A stretch of DNA of 64,000 nucleotides, from assembly GCA_002293145.1 (NCBI GenBank), contig DBCO01000009.1:1-64000 (forward strand), written 5' to 3'. Below the pieces are notes generated by a model, which did no database searches, was not told the origin of the DNA, and saw nothing but the letters and a program-made list of their open reading frames with translations. Source of the DNA: Akkermansiaceae bacterium UBA956 (GTDB lineage Bacteria; Verrucomicrobiota; Verrucomicrobiia; Verrucomicrobiales; Akkermansiaceae). Below, one piece after another: positions 27,960-38,100 of the stretch. Every line of letters begins with the position of its first letter. Within the stretch, counting starts at the first letter, position 1. A program made the translations under genes and the position numbers.

Positions 27960-30900
27960 ATGAAGTTTTTCCTCATCTCTACGATTGCTCTGATGTCCTT
28001 GTTGCCTGCGGCGCACGTTGATTTGTATGTGCTGACAGGGCAATCGAACTCGCTCGGAACCACGGCCGGTGGGGAAGCCGATGTCTCGCATGGGGTCGAT
28101 CCAGCGGATGCACAAGTCAAATTTTTCTGGAGCAATCGTGCCACATCGTCGGTGGTGATTGGCGATAGTGGTGGAGGTTTTAGCACCCTGCAATCGCAGC
28201 AGGGTGGCTACTATAGTGGTAGTACTACGCATTGGGGGCCCGAAGTCGGATTTGCGCGAAGTTTGTTTCGGGCGGGAGTCAGAAATTTCGGCATCATCAA
28301 GGCATCGCGTGGCGGTGGTGGAAATTCGTATTGGCTGAAGGATGGGAGCGACGATCACATGTATGACCATATTGTCGCAACCGTGCAAGCAGCTGCCGCG
28401 AATCTCACGAGCCAAGGCCACACCTTTACCATCAAGGGATTTCTCTATCTGCAAGGCGAAAGTGATAGTGCGGCGGAAGCGAGTGTCGCGGGGGCGCGAT
28501 TGAAAACCTTGGTGGACAATTTGCGTGTCGATTTGCCGAATGCGAATGCGATGCATTGTGTTTGTGCGGGCATTGCGGCAACAGGAGCGACGCGTGATGT
28601 GGTGCGGGCGCAACATGAAGCTATTGCGGCGGCGACTGCTTATATTGATTATGTGAGCACGACTGACCTGCAGCCATTTCTCTATGACAATCTGCATTTC
28701 AATAAGGCGGCGAAAATCACTGTCGGGGAAAGATTTGCGCAATCGTTTTTCACGGCGTCGGTGGCGGCGCGGCAGTATGGAAAACTGGCATGCATTGGTG
28801 ATTCGATCACGCAAGGCGGAAACGGTAGGCCGGGATTTCGTTATGAGCTGTTCAAGCATTTGGCGGATCGACAAGTGCCACAGCATGCAACGAATGGCTA
28901 TCTCTTCACGGGTTCGGTGATGGGGGCTTATCAATCGAATGCTGGCACGACGCCAGATGTGAATGGGCAAGTTTTTTCGAATGTTCATGAAGGGCATTAC
29001 GGTTGGAGAGCCTCGTGGATCAATGGTCGCATCGCGCTACCGTCCGATCGTCGATCTGCGAATCGCGGGGAAGGGACCTTGCTCAACTGGACCAATCAAG
29101 CGAGCTCACAGCAATATGCGATCAGCAATCCGATCAGCACAGTGGCTTATCCCGATCCTGCGGCATCGGGCACGGGAAATACGGGGGCGACGTATGTGCC
29201 GGATACGGTGTGTTTGATGATCGGCGTGAATGATTTAGGCGACAACAACAATGCCGCTACGCAAGTGCGTGATGATCTTTCCGCGATCATTGATCAACTG
29301 CGTGCGGCGAATCCGTCCGTGCGCATCCATTTGTGCGAGATCTTGCCGACCAATCAAACAGTAGCAATGGCGACCGCGATTCAGACGCTGAATGGCTTGC
29401 TACCTGCTGTAGTAACGGCCAAAAATGCGGCATCATCCACATCGCCGGTGTGGTTGGTGCCGGTGCACGCAGGATTTGATGCCGCAACGATGACCTATGA
29501 CAATGTGCACCCGAATGCCATCGGCGAAGCACATGTTGGCCTGCGTGTGGCGGCTTCCTTGGGACTAACAGAAACGCCCTTGAACAATGTTGTTTCTTCA
29601 TCAGTGGTCTGTGATGCTCTGCCTTCTTCTTCGTTTGCAAAAATTTACCAAGGCAATGCAATCTGGGGTGGCACGAGTTATGCGAATGCATGGTTTGAAA
29701 GTGGTGCACTCACCGAATCGATCGTCAATGGCGATGATTTACGTGTGACATCGGGCACCGTTGGCGCTTCTTGGTTCGAGGGCACAAGCACGGGTTGGGC
29801 TGCAGGAGTAGCGGGATCATGGACGGCTGAAGTGCGGATGAAATGCAACGCCAACGCCAATGGTTTTGTGTTGTGGTTTGGCACGGGCACGAAACGCATC
29901 ATCATCGAGGTCATGGGCAATGCGACACGTGACAATGGCGCGAATACGTTTAACGTCGCGCACAACAATCTCGATGGGCAGTTTCACACCTTTCGCGTGC
30001 TGCATGATGCGGTGAATGCGAAGTATCATGTCTTTCGAGATAGCATTCGTCTCACGCCCATTGCCGGAGTTACCTACGATGCCACGGCCAGTGACAATCG
30101 ATTGATTTTCGGTGATTTTACCTCCGGCACTTTTGGCAATAGCTTTGATGTAGAAATCGATTCGATCCGCTACACCACGGGCGCTGCCTTTTTGCCTGTG
30201 GATGCCGACATCGATGCCGATGGCTTAAGCGATGCGTGGGAGTGGAAATGGTATGCTTCGTTCACCGCTGCGATTCCGGCAGGCGATGATGATGGCGATG
30301 GATTTTCCAACTTGCAGGAACAAACCGATGCCTCTGATCCGTGGAATCCGAACTCGAATGGACCTCAGCCGCCTTCAGCAGGAGTCGAGAAAACATCACA
30401 AACAATTCCACGCTTCGGCAGGCATACGTTGTTGCGATTGGCGATTCATAATCCAACAGCAAACCCTGTCACGCTGAATTCGGTGACGGTGCAATTTGAC
30501 AACGCTTCCGAAGCTCATCTGAGCAAAGCATTTCTGCTAGATTCGGGCGTAACGGCACAGGTGGAAAATGCTCCGATGCTATCGCAAATCAACGAGCCGA
30601 GTGCCACATGGAACGTCAGCACCAATCTCAGCATCGCACCAGGATGGCGTTACTTATGGATCGTGATCGAGCCCGAGCGTTATGCTCCGTTAGGTTCTCA
30701 AATCGATGCACAGATCAGCCAGATCAACATTGCCTTGCAGTCGATCATTCCTGATCCTTTTGATCCTGCAGGGCAACTGACCTTAGGTCTGGTGCCGATG
30801 TTTTCCGATGTGGTACGCAGTGGCGATTTGGGGATTCACACCTTTCGCATTCCCGGTATCGTGACTGATAAGCATGGCACCTTGCATGCGGTGTATGATC

Positions 30901-32255
30901 ATCGCTATAATGACTCGGGAGATTTGCCGGGCAACATTGACGTCGGATACTCGCGCAGTAGCGATGGCGGAGTGACGTGGAGTTCATCGCAAGTCATTCT
31001 TGACTACGATGCCTCTGTTTCAGGTTCGAGCGGCAATGGCGTGGGCGACCCTTCGATCTTATACGATCACGTCACCGACACTCTATGGACTGCGGCACTT
31101 TGGTCGCAGGGCAATCGTGCCTACAATGGCTCGGGGCCGGGACTTTTGCCATCGGAGACCGCGCAGTATGTTCTCACCAAAAGCACGAACGGCGGCGTGA
31201 CATGGAGCTCACCGATCAACATCACCAGCCAAGTCAAAGATCCAGCCTGGCGCTTGTTGTTTTGTGGACCTGGTCACGGCATTACCATGCGCGATGGCAC
31301 CTTGGTCTTTCCTTCGCAGATGCGTCGTGAGACCGATGGACTGGTGCGCATGTGTTTTGTCTTTTCGCGAAATCAAGGAACGACGTGGCAATTCGGCAGT
31401 GTAATCCCCGATACTTCACCGCAGACGAACGAAAATGAATTGCTCGAACTGGATGACGGACGCTTGCTTTTTTCTGGCCGCACACCTGGGGGATCGAATG
31501 GTCAACGGGCATGGTCACACTACACACCCGGCGGAGTTGATCCGCTGAAGAATGGCGCATGGTCGACGATCTATCGTTTGCCCGCGGTGCCCGATCCCGT
31601 TTGCCAGGCCTCGGTGATTCAGTGGAAAAGCACGCATGCTGGCCATCCGCGTGAGTGTCTTCTTTTTTCCAATCCAGCGGGTGGAGGTCGCACGGGTGGC
31701 ACCATTCGACTCAGTCAAGATGGTGGATTGACTTGGCCGCACTCGCGCCTTCTCTATGCTGGTAGCTATGCATATTCGTGTCTCACCATTCTCGATGACG
31801 GCTCGATTGGCGTCTTTTTCGAACGCGATGATTATACGAAAATTACCTTCGCCCGCGTCGAAGAAGGCTGGTTGCTGAATCACGATCTCGACAGCGATGG
31901 TGATCAAATGCCCGATGCGTGGGAAACTTTGCATGGCCTCAATGCCTTATCGGCCACAGATGGCGCAAGCGACGCAGACGGCGACGGAGCAAGCAATCGC
32001 GAGGAATTTCACGCGGGCACTGATCCAAGCAATGTCGCATCGCGCCTGCGCGTCACGGGTTTTTCTCCCTTCGCTTCACCACCGCAATTGAGCTTCGCGA
32101 GCGTGCCACAACGGCGTTACCGCATCGAACAATCGGAAAATCTCCAGCAGTGGTTTGCACTCGGTACTATCACGGCGGATCAAGCGCTGATGAACGTCGA
32201 GATTCCCGAAGCGACCTTACCCAGAAACTTTTTCCGCGTTCGCAGCGAACCGTAA
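27960..32255 (+). CDS. Multidomain secreted sialidase fused to SASA-type esterase and SGNH hydrolase domains
   Basis: 1431 residues. In order: signal peptide (1-20); SASA-like esterase domain with LTGQSNSLG near residue 25; SGNH/GDSL hydrolase domain with GDSITQGG near residue 280 and VHPNAIGEAH about 520; a LamG/jelly-roll-like domain (about 540-740); Asp-rich calcium repeats (DIDADGLSDAWE, DDDGDGFSNLQE); a sialidase N-terminal beta domain; an exo-alpha-sialidase propeller with the FRIPGI arginine motif near 962 and Asp boxes SSDGGVTW, STNGGVTW and SQDGGLTW; then more Asp-rich repeats and a short beta tail. It likely de-esterifies and then cleaves O-acetylated sialic acids outside the cell. 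The ATG at 27960 starts the signal peptide. Confidence 0.88.
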   Translation: MKFFLISTIALMSLLPAAHVDLYVLTGQSNSLGTTAGGEADVSHGVDPADAQVKFFWSNRATSSVVIGDSGGGFSTLQSQQGGYYSGSTTHWGPEVGFARSLFRAGVRNFGIIKASRGGGGNSYWLKDGSDDHMYDHIVATVQAAAANLTSQGHTFTIKGFLYLQGESDSAAEASVAGARLKTLVDNLRVDLPNANAMHCVCAGIAATGATRDVVRAQHEAIAAATAYIDYVSTTDLQPFLYDNLHFNKAAKITVGERFAQSFFTASVAARQYGKLACIGDSITQGGNGRPGFRYELFKHLADRQVPQHATNGYLFTGSVMGAYQSNAGTTPDVNGQVFSNVHEGHYGWRASWINGRIALPSDRRSANRGEGTLLNWTNQASSQQYAISNPISTVAYPDPAASGTGNTGATYVPDTVCLMIGVNDLGDNNNAATQVRDDLSAIIDQLRAANPSVRIHLCEILPTNQTVAMATAIQTLNGLLPAVVTAKNAASSTSPVWLVPVHAGFDAATMTYDNVHPNAIGEAHVGLRVAASLGLTETPLNNVVSSSVVCDALPSSSFAKIYQGNAIWGGTSYANAWFESGALTESIVNGDDLRVTSGTVGASWFEGTSTGWAAGVAGSWTAEVRMKCNANANGFVLWFGTGTKRIIIEVMGNATRDNGANTFNVAHNNLDGQFHTFRVLHDAVNAKYHVFRDSIRLTPIAGVTYDATASDNRLIFGDFTSGTFGNSFDVEIDSIRYTTGAAFLPVDADIDADGLSDAWEWKWYASFTAAIPAGDDDGDGFSNLQEQTDASDPWNPNSNGPQPPSAGVEKTSQTIPRFGRHTLLRLAIHNPTANPVTLNSVTVQFDNASEAHLSKAFLLDSGVTAQVENAPMLSQINEPSATWNVSTNLSIAPGWRYLWIVIEPERYAPLGSQIDAQISQINIALQSIIPDPFDPAGQLTLGLVPMFSDVVRSGDLGIHTFRIPGIVTDKHGTLHAVYDHRYNDSGDLPGNIDVGYSRSSDGGVTWSSSQVILDYDASVSGSSGNGVGDPSILYDHVTDTLWTAALWSQGNRAYNGSGPGLLPSETAQYVLTKSTNGGVTWSSPINITSQVKDPAWRLLFCGPGHGITMRDGTLVFPSQMRRETDGLVRMCFVFSRNQGTTWQFGSVIPDTSPQTNENELLELDDGRLLFSGRTPGGSNGQRAWSHYTPGGVDPLKNGAWSTIYRLPAVPDPVCQASVIQWKSTHAGHPRECLLFSNPAGGGRTGGTIRLSQDGGLTWPHSRLLYAGSYAYSCLTILDDGSIGVFFERDDYTKITFARVEEGWLLNHDLDSDGDQMPDAWETLHGLNALSATDGASDADGDGASNREEFHAGTDPSNVASRLRVTGFSPFASPPQLSFASVPQRRYRIEQSENLQQWFALGTITADQALMNVEIPEATLPRNFFRVRSEP

Positions 32256-32279
32256 ACTGGTATAGCAAGCAAACTACCA
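32256..32279 (+). promoter_or_regulatory. ACTGGT-N14-ACCA hairpin before the first beta-strand-repeat gene
   Basis: It begins directly after the sialidase stop and lies 98 bases before the next ATG. TGGTA (32258) pairs with TACCA (32275). The following bases, TGCTGATTGC, resemble TGCTGTTTGC after the matching element at 35034. Confidence 0.45.
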
Positions 32280-32353
32280 AATGCTGATTGCGGAACCACT
32301 CGATCGCGTTCATTTTGCTCAGTGAGCCAGCTTCACATCTTCCCTCGTATCCT

Positions 32354-34366
32354 ATGAAACCAAAGACCAATTTTTCTTATGCCACCACGCTGGTTGCATT
32401 TGCCACACTTGTCACCTCGTCGTATGCGGTCGATCGAATCAAGCAAAACAATACCACGGCCCTCAATCTGAGCGGTAGTTGGGATACACTTCCGACTTCA
32501 TCAGATGTGGCAGTTTTCGATAGCACATATGCCACAGTTGGTGCTCTTAATAGCGGTGCATTACTCACATGGCAAGGTGTTCGCGTAACTTCACCAGGAG
32601 GAATCGTCACGATCAACAACAGCTCGAGTGGACAAGAGATTGCTCTTGGTTCTGCGGGGATTGACATGTCGGCAGCCACAATAAGTATGAACATTCAGCG
32701 CTTGCGTGTCGATGCGAGTCAAACCTGGAATATTGCCAGTGGCCAAACGTTCAACCTCGGCAATTCAGCCACAGTAAGAGCTGGAGTGCTATCCCTCGGT
32801 AGCGGCGGGCCGTTTACCATGACCAAAACTGGCACTGGCTCGGCGCAATTGAACACCTCTAACACGGCCATCGGCAATGTAAATTGGGACATTCAAAGTG
32901 GCGTCGTTCGAGCTATCTGGAATGGGTCTGCCGCATGGGGTACTGGCACGATCACTCTTGGCGGTGGGGGCATTGCAACAGGAACGTCTTTTAGTGGTTC
33001 TGTCGGCAATTGGACATGGAATAATGCAATCACACTCACTAACGCAACAACGTCCTTCATCGATAATCAAAACATTGCTGGTGCTGACCGCTGGTTGAAG
33101 CTAGATAGTGTGATCTCTGGCTCAGGAAATCTCGAGTTTCGTGACACTGGCACAGGTTTTACCAATCTTGATGCAGGATTCATCATAACAGGGACAAATA
33201 CCAACACGGGTTCTGTCACAATCGCAACAGGAGCAGAAGTGCGAGTTGGTGGTGGGAATGCAGGTGTGCTTGATGATGTTGCAGGCAACAATGGTAAATT
33301 AGCCGCGGACTCTGCTGCAGTTACCAACAACGGAACTCTAACTTTCGCGCGTCTCGATTCTCATACGATGGCCAACGCGATATCAGGAACGGGGAATGTC
33401 CGAGTAGGCATGGTCAATCTACTTGGTGGATCATCCACCTCCACACAAGTTGTGACTTTGTCGGGCAATAGCTCTTACTCAGGTGTGACAACTCTGAACA
33501 ATGGAACACTCTCTGTATCAAGCCTGGCGAATGGAGGAGCAAACAGCAACATTGGAGCATCGACGAATGCGGCAAGCAATTTGATTTTCTCTGCTGGTTC
33601 AGCGCTGAAATACACAGGAACTGGTCAGAGCTCAGACCGTCTATTCACTTACAGCTCCACAGTCGATAACAGCGGTTGGCGCCTTGAGTCCTCTGGTGCT
33701 GGCGCGCTCAAACTTACGAACACGGGAAGCATCGCTTTCGCTGGTAGTAGTAACCAAACTCGTACGCTGACGCTGGACGGAAGTAATTCCGCTGATAACA
33801 CTTTGGCTGCTGGACTTACCAACAATGGCACCGGTGCGACTAATCTCACGAAAGTAGGCGATGGCAAATGGATCATCAGCGGCACTAGCACCTACACTGG
33901 TGCGACAACTGTTTCGGCAGGCAGCTTGTTGGTCACGGGCGCTCTCGGCAATAGTGCGGTGGGCGTGAGCAATGCAGGAACAGCTTTTGGTGGATCGGGG
34001 AGTTTGGGTGGTAGTCTGACTCTCAATGTAGGCACATTATTTTACGTGGCTGACCTGAGTGATCCCTTGCTCGTAACCGGCTCTGTGAGTCTTTATTCGG
34101 GCTTCGGTGTGGACGATCTTGCGGGGCTTACTTGGAGCGGCGTGAACAATGGCACTTACACTTTGATCGGCGGCACGCTCGGTGCGGGAGTATTTGATTC
34201 CTTGGCGCACAACAGCCTAGGCTCAGCGTATGACATTGGCGGTGGGCGTTCTGCTTACTTTCAGAAAGGCAGCTTGCAGTTGGTGGTGATCCCCGAATCA
34301 TCCACTGCCTTGCTCGGTGGTTTGGGATTGCTTGCAATGCTGCGTCGTCGCAGAGTGAAGGCATGA
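32354..34366 (+). CDS. PEP-CTERM protein with autotransporter-associated beta-strand repeats
   Basis: 670 residues. Signal peptide (about 1-25), then a body of Gly/Thr/Ser/Asn-rich parallel-beta repeats of the PATR kind (for example STYTGATTVSAGSLLVTG and GNSSYSGVTTLNNGTL), ending in IPESSTALLGGLGLLAMLRRRR. That end is the PEP-CTERM sorting signal: PEP-like box, one hydrophobic helix and an Arg cluster, recognised by exosortase. The protein is expected to be processed and displayed at or released from the envelope. Its middle part is similar to the 1258-residue protein encoded at 35115. The stop overlaps the start of the YdcF gene by four bases. Confidence 0.87.
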   Translation: MKPKTNFSYATTLVAFATLVTSSYAVDRIKQNNTTALNLSGSWDTLPTSSDVAVFDSTYATVGALNSGALLTWQGVRVTSPGGIVTINNSSSGQEIALGSAGIDMSAATISMNIQRLRVDASQTWNIASGQTFNLGNSATVRAGVLSLGSGGPFTMTKTGTGSAQLNTSNTAIGNVNWDIQSGVVRAIWNGSAAWGTGTITLGGGGIATGTSFSGSVGNWTWNNAITLTNATTSFIDNQNIAGADRWLKLDSVISGSGNLEFRDTGTGFTNLDAGFIITGTNTNTGSVTIATGAEVRVGGGNAGVLDDVAGNNGKLAADSAAVTNNGTLTFARLDSHTMANAISGTGNVRVGMVNLLGGSSTSTQVVTLSGNSSYSGVTTLNNGTLSVSSLANGGANSNIGASTNAASNLIFSAGSALKYTGTGQSSDRLFTYSSTVDNSGWRLESSGAGALKLTNTGSIAFAGSSNQTRTLTLDGSNSADNTLAAGLTNNGTGATNLTKVGDGKWIISGTSTYTGATTVSAGSLLVTGALGNSAVGVSNAGTAFGGSGSLGGSLTLNVGTLFYVADLSDPLLVTGSVSLYSGFGVDDLAGLTWSGVNNGTYTLIGGTLGAGVFDSLAHNSLGSAYDIGGGRSAYFQKGSLQLVVIPESSTALLGGLGLLAMLRRRRVKA

Positions 34367-35022
34367 CGCAAGGCGAAAAACAACTCGATCACAGCACGCT
34401 AACAGCGGCTCGCCTGTTGTGGGATTTTCATCGATTGGGCCACTGCGTTGTGCCTGCCGATGGTATTCTGGTTTTCGGCAGCAATGATTTGCGCGTGGCA
34501 ACGCGGGCAGCGGAATTGTTTCATCAGGGCATGGGCAAATGGATTTTGTTTTCGGGCGCGCGGGGTCGGATGACGCAAGATTGGCCAGGCACGGAAGCAG
34601 AAACGATGGCGCAAGTGGCCATCGATGCGGGGGTTCCGAAATCGGCGATCCTGATCGAAAATCGTGCGACCAACACCGGTGAAAACATTCGCTTTTCGCG
34701 AGAACTTCTGGCGGAACGAGGAATCACGCTGCATGAGGGATTGTTTGTGCAAAAACCCTACATGGAGCGGCGAACCTTGGCGGCATTGGAGGTGCAGTGG
34801 TCGGACATTTCTCTACAAGTTACCTCGCCGCCATTGACGATTGAGCAGTATGTGGCGGGACATCATTCATGGGACGAAGTGATTGCGGCGATGGTCGGAG
34901 ATTTGCAACGCATCATCGATTATCCATCGCGTGGATTTGCTAGCGTTCAAGATGTGCCCGCAAGTGTTCTCGCGGCGTGGAACGATTTGATTTCGCTAGG
35001 TTACACCAGTCAGATGGCATAA
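34363..35022 (+). CDS. YdcF/ElyC/SanA family protein (DUF218)
   Basis: 219 residues with no signal peptide or membrane helix. The DUF218 fold is visible in LVFGSNDLRVATRAAELF, WILFSGARG, IENRATNTGENIRFSREL and LFVQKPYMERRTL. Members are linked to envelope and SAM-binding functions, but their reactions are mostly unknown. The start ATG overlaps the PEP-CTERM gene stop (ATGA), so the two are probably translated together, which is unusual for this family. The next gene starts 93 bases after the stop, behind a hairpin. Confidence 0.88.
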   Translation: MTQGEKQLDHSTLTAARLLWDFHRLGHCVVPADGILVFGSNDLRVATRAAELFHQGMGKWILFSGARGRMTQDWPGTEAETMAQVAIDAGVPKSAILIENRATNTGENIRFSRELLAERGITLHEGLFVQKPYMERRTLAALEVQWSDISLQVTSPPLTIEQYVAGHHSWDEVIAAMVGDLQRIIDYPSRGFASVQDVPASVLAAWNDLISLGYTSQMA

Positions 35023-35033
35023 TCTAGCGAAAA

Positions 35034-35054
35034 ACTGGTTTGCTAATCAAACCA
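35034..35054 (+). promoter_or_regulatory. ACTGGT-N11-ACCA hairpin before the second beta-strand-repeat gene
   Basis: TGGTTTG-ctaat-CAAACCA (35036-35054) is a perfect 7-bp stem, 12 bases after the YdcF stop and 81 bases before the next ATG. It matches the elements at 27886 and 32256 in layout. Confidence 0.45.
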
Positions 35055-35114
35055 CTCATTGCTGTTTGCTTCGTGCGATCCCGAGGATACTTTGATGTGG
35101 TAATTCTTCACATC

Positions 35115-38100
35115 ATGAAAGCGAAATTTTTTGCAAGCGTAGGGCTCTCTTTGTTGGTAGGTGCACCACTCTATGCGGTGGATCGTACACGCACTGCGAC
35201 GACTGATAACCTCAATCTCGCGGCGGCGTGGAATCCTGCGGGAGCACCGACAACAGCGGATCTTTTGTTGTGGGATGCAAGCTCGACCTTGTCGAACACC
35301 ATGGGCGCGAATTTTACCGCAGGTGGAATCAATATCAGTTCCGCAGCAGGCGCAGTGAGCATTGCTGGCGCCAACACGTTGTTGTTAGATCATAGCACCG
35401 ATGCCAATACGATCTTTGCGACAGGCGCGAATGACTTTACATGGGGGGCGGCTGCTACGGGTGGCGCATTTAACATCAATGGAGCGGGGCCGACAACGTC
35501 ATCGACGGCAACAGGCGCAACGTTTTCGGGATCAGGAACGGTTACGATCAGTAGCACAGGAACGAAAAATTGGTCAACGAGCGGCAACAATATTAGTGGT
35601 GCTAATGGTGTTACGAATCTCAATTTCACTGGCACCTTGGCTCTTCGTGGTGCGACGATTCCTGCCGTGGGCGGTGTTACTACCAACTGGCTTGCACTCG
35701 GTGGTGGTGGCGGAGCAGCATCGAATCTAGGGACCTTGGTGCAGACTGGTTCGTTTGCGCTCGATACGGGTGATGCGACATCCTGCGGCGGCCTGATTCT
35801 CACACAAGCATGGAGTGGTCAATTTCTCAAACTCAATCGCTTGCAAGGCACGGGTTCGATCCGTGCTGACTGGGGTATTTCTGCAGGCACACAGACTCGC
35901 GGCATTGAGCTCACGCAAGCCGATGACACAACATTATCCGGTTCAATTCTGGCACACAACGGTAGTAGTCAGCGACGCAATGTCAGCTTCGTGAAAAAAG
36001 GTGCAGGTGCTCTGACCTTGACGGGAGCGTTAGGCACATCGGGCGGCACTGCTTCCTTACATTTTGATATCCAAACAGGCACCCTGCAACTGGGCAATGG
36101 AACGAACAATATCGTCTATCAAAATGGAGCGAACTGGGATGCGACTTCGTCGTTTATTGTAGGCAGCGGTGCGACGCTGCGTTTCATGACTGCGGGATCT
36201 TTTACTTGGAGTCGTGCGATCACGGGCGGCAGTGGCACGATCGAACTCAGTACCGATGGCGATCCATCTGACGGCGCCGTTGTTTTCAGCGCCAACAATT
36301 CTGCGTTCTCTGGTAACATCAATCTCAATGCGGGATCCTTGCGCATGGGGCCGCATCTCGGAACGGGCACGTTGACGGCGAAAAGTGGGACATTCATTTC
36401 TGTGGCAACAGCCGCCACGGCAGGAACCACCAACCTTGGCTCACTTACGTTAGAAGACAATACGGAGTCCGATTTTCGCTTGGGTGCCACTTCTGATAAA
36501 ATTGTCGCATCAGGGGAACTCACTGCGCCTGCCACGGGCACGCATCAGTTCAACCTTTCCGGCACACCTGTTTCGGGTGGAATGATCAAGCTGATCGATT
36601 ACAGTGGCACCGCTCTGAGTCCAGCAGATTTTGCCAAGTTTACACTCAACACCTCGACACTTGGCGCGGCGACTTTATCGCTGGTCAACAATACCGCAGA
36701 CACTTCGGTCGACCTTCTCATCACTTTGGAAGATCAAGTGTGGAAAGGCAGCACCGATGGCAATTGGGATAACACCACCACCAACTGGGCCTTTGCTTCG
36801 ACGCCTGCAACTGCGATCGCTTTCGATGCAGGAAATCCGAGTATTTTCAATGACAGTGCAGCGATCTTTGCAGTCATCGTCGATGCGGCAGGCATGTCGC
36901 CCAGTGCGATGAACTTGAATCATTCGGCAAACGATTACACCTTCACAGGCGGTGAAATTTTTGGTTCGTTTCCTTTGATTAAAAACGGCACATCTAAGGC
37001 TACGATTGCGCTAAACCTTGCAAATACAGGGGGACTTACGATCAATGCAGGAAGCATCGAAATAGGAAACGGTGGCGCGACAGGAAACATCGGCACGGGT
37101 TCCATTGTCGTCGCTGCAGGAGCGACACTTGCCTATAATCTTGATAACACGGTTTTACTCGACTACAAAACGAACGCGAAATTGCGCAACGTCAGTGGTG
37201 CTGGTGACATTGTTTTGTCAGGAGGACACACGCTTTTCAACTACACCGGAACTGGTGTTGGATTCAACGAAGCCAACTCATGGAATCTTTTTTCGGGCAA
37301 TCTCATCGTCAAAGGTGGTTCGGAATTTCGCACCATTCGCAATGGTGCCACCGCGATGGGCACGGGGGATTTGATTCTCGGTGATGCGACCACAAGTGGC
37401 ACCTTGGCACAGATTGAAGGCAACTGGACATTCACCAATGACATCGTTTTGGTCGGCCCCGCGAACATTATCACCAATCGTTCTCTTGTCGGAGTGGGTG
37501 GACGTTCGATGAAACTGCAAGGCATCATTTCAGGAGCAGGTGGGCTTTCCTTGCAAGATGCTGCATCTGCATTCACGGATGTCAATCGAGGTTACATCAT
37601 CACGGGCAACAATACGCTCAATGGCACTCTTTCGATTGCTGCCAATACTCCCGTGCGCATCGGCGGTGTTCCGGGTAATGTTGATGCAAATTTTCTCAGT
37701 GCCGATTCTTTTGGCTCGTTAGGTTCTGCGAGCGTTGCCAACGAAGGCACTCTAACATTTTCTCGCTTGGATGTGCATACCGTTACGAATGTGATTTCGG
37801 GCGCAGGAAATCTCCGCGTCGGTCTGCCATCGATCGCGGCTCTCGGAAATACCAGCACGCAAGTTGTTACCTACAATGCTGTTGGCACCTGGACAGGAAC
37901 GATGAGCATCAACAATGGAACCATGATCGTGCCAACCGCGGCCATTGCTGGTGCAGGGGATATTTCCATCGAGTCAACGGGAACTCTGCAGCTCGATGGT
38001 CAAGCAGGTGCTCTAACAAAACTTCTCACCGTTCAAACGGGTGGAACGTTAACCGGAAGTGGTAGCACAGCATCCGACGTGATCGTCAATGGAGCGATCG

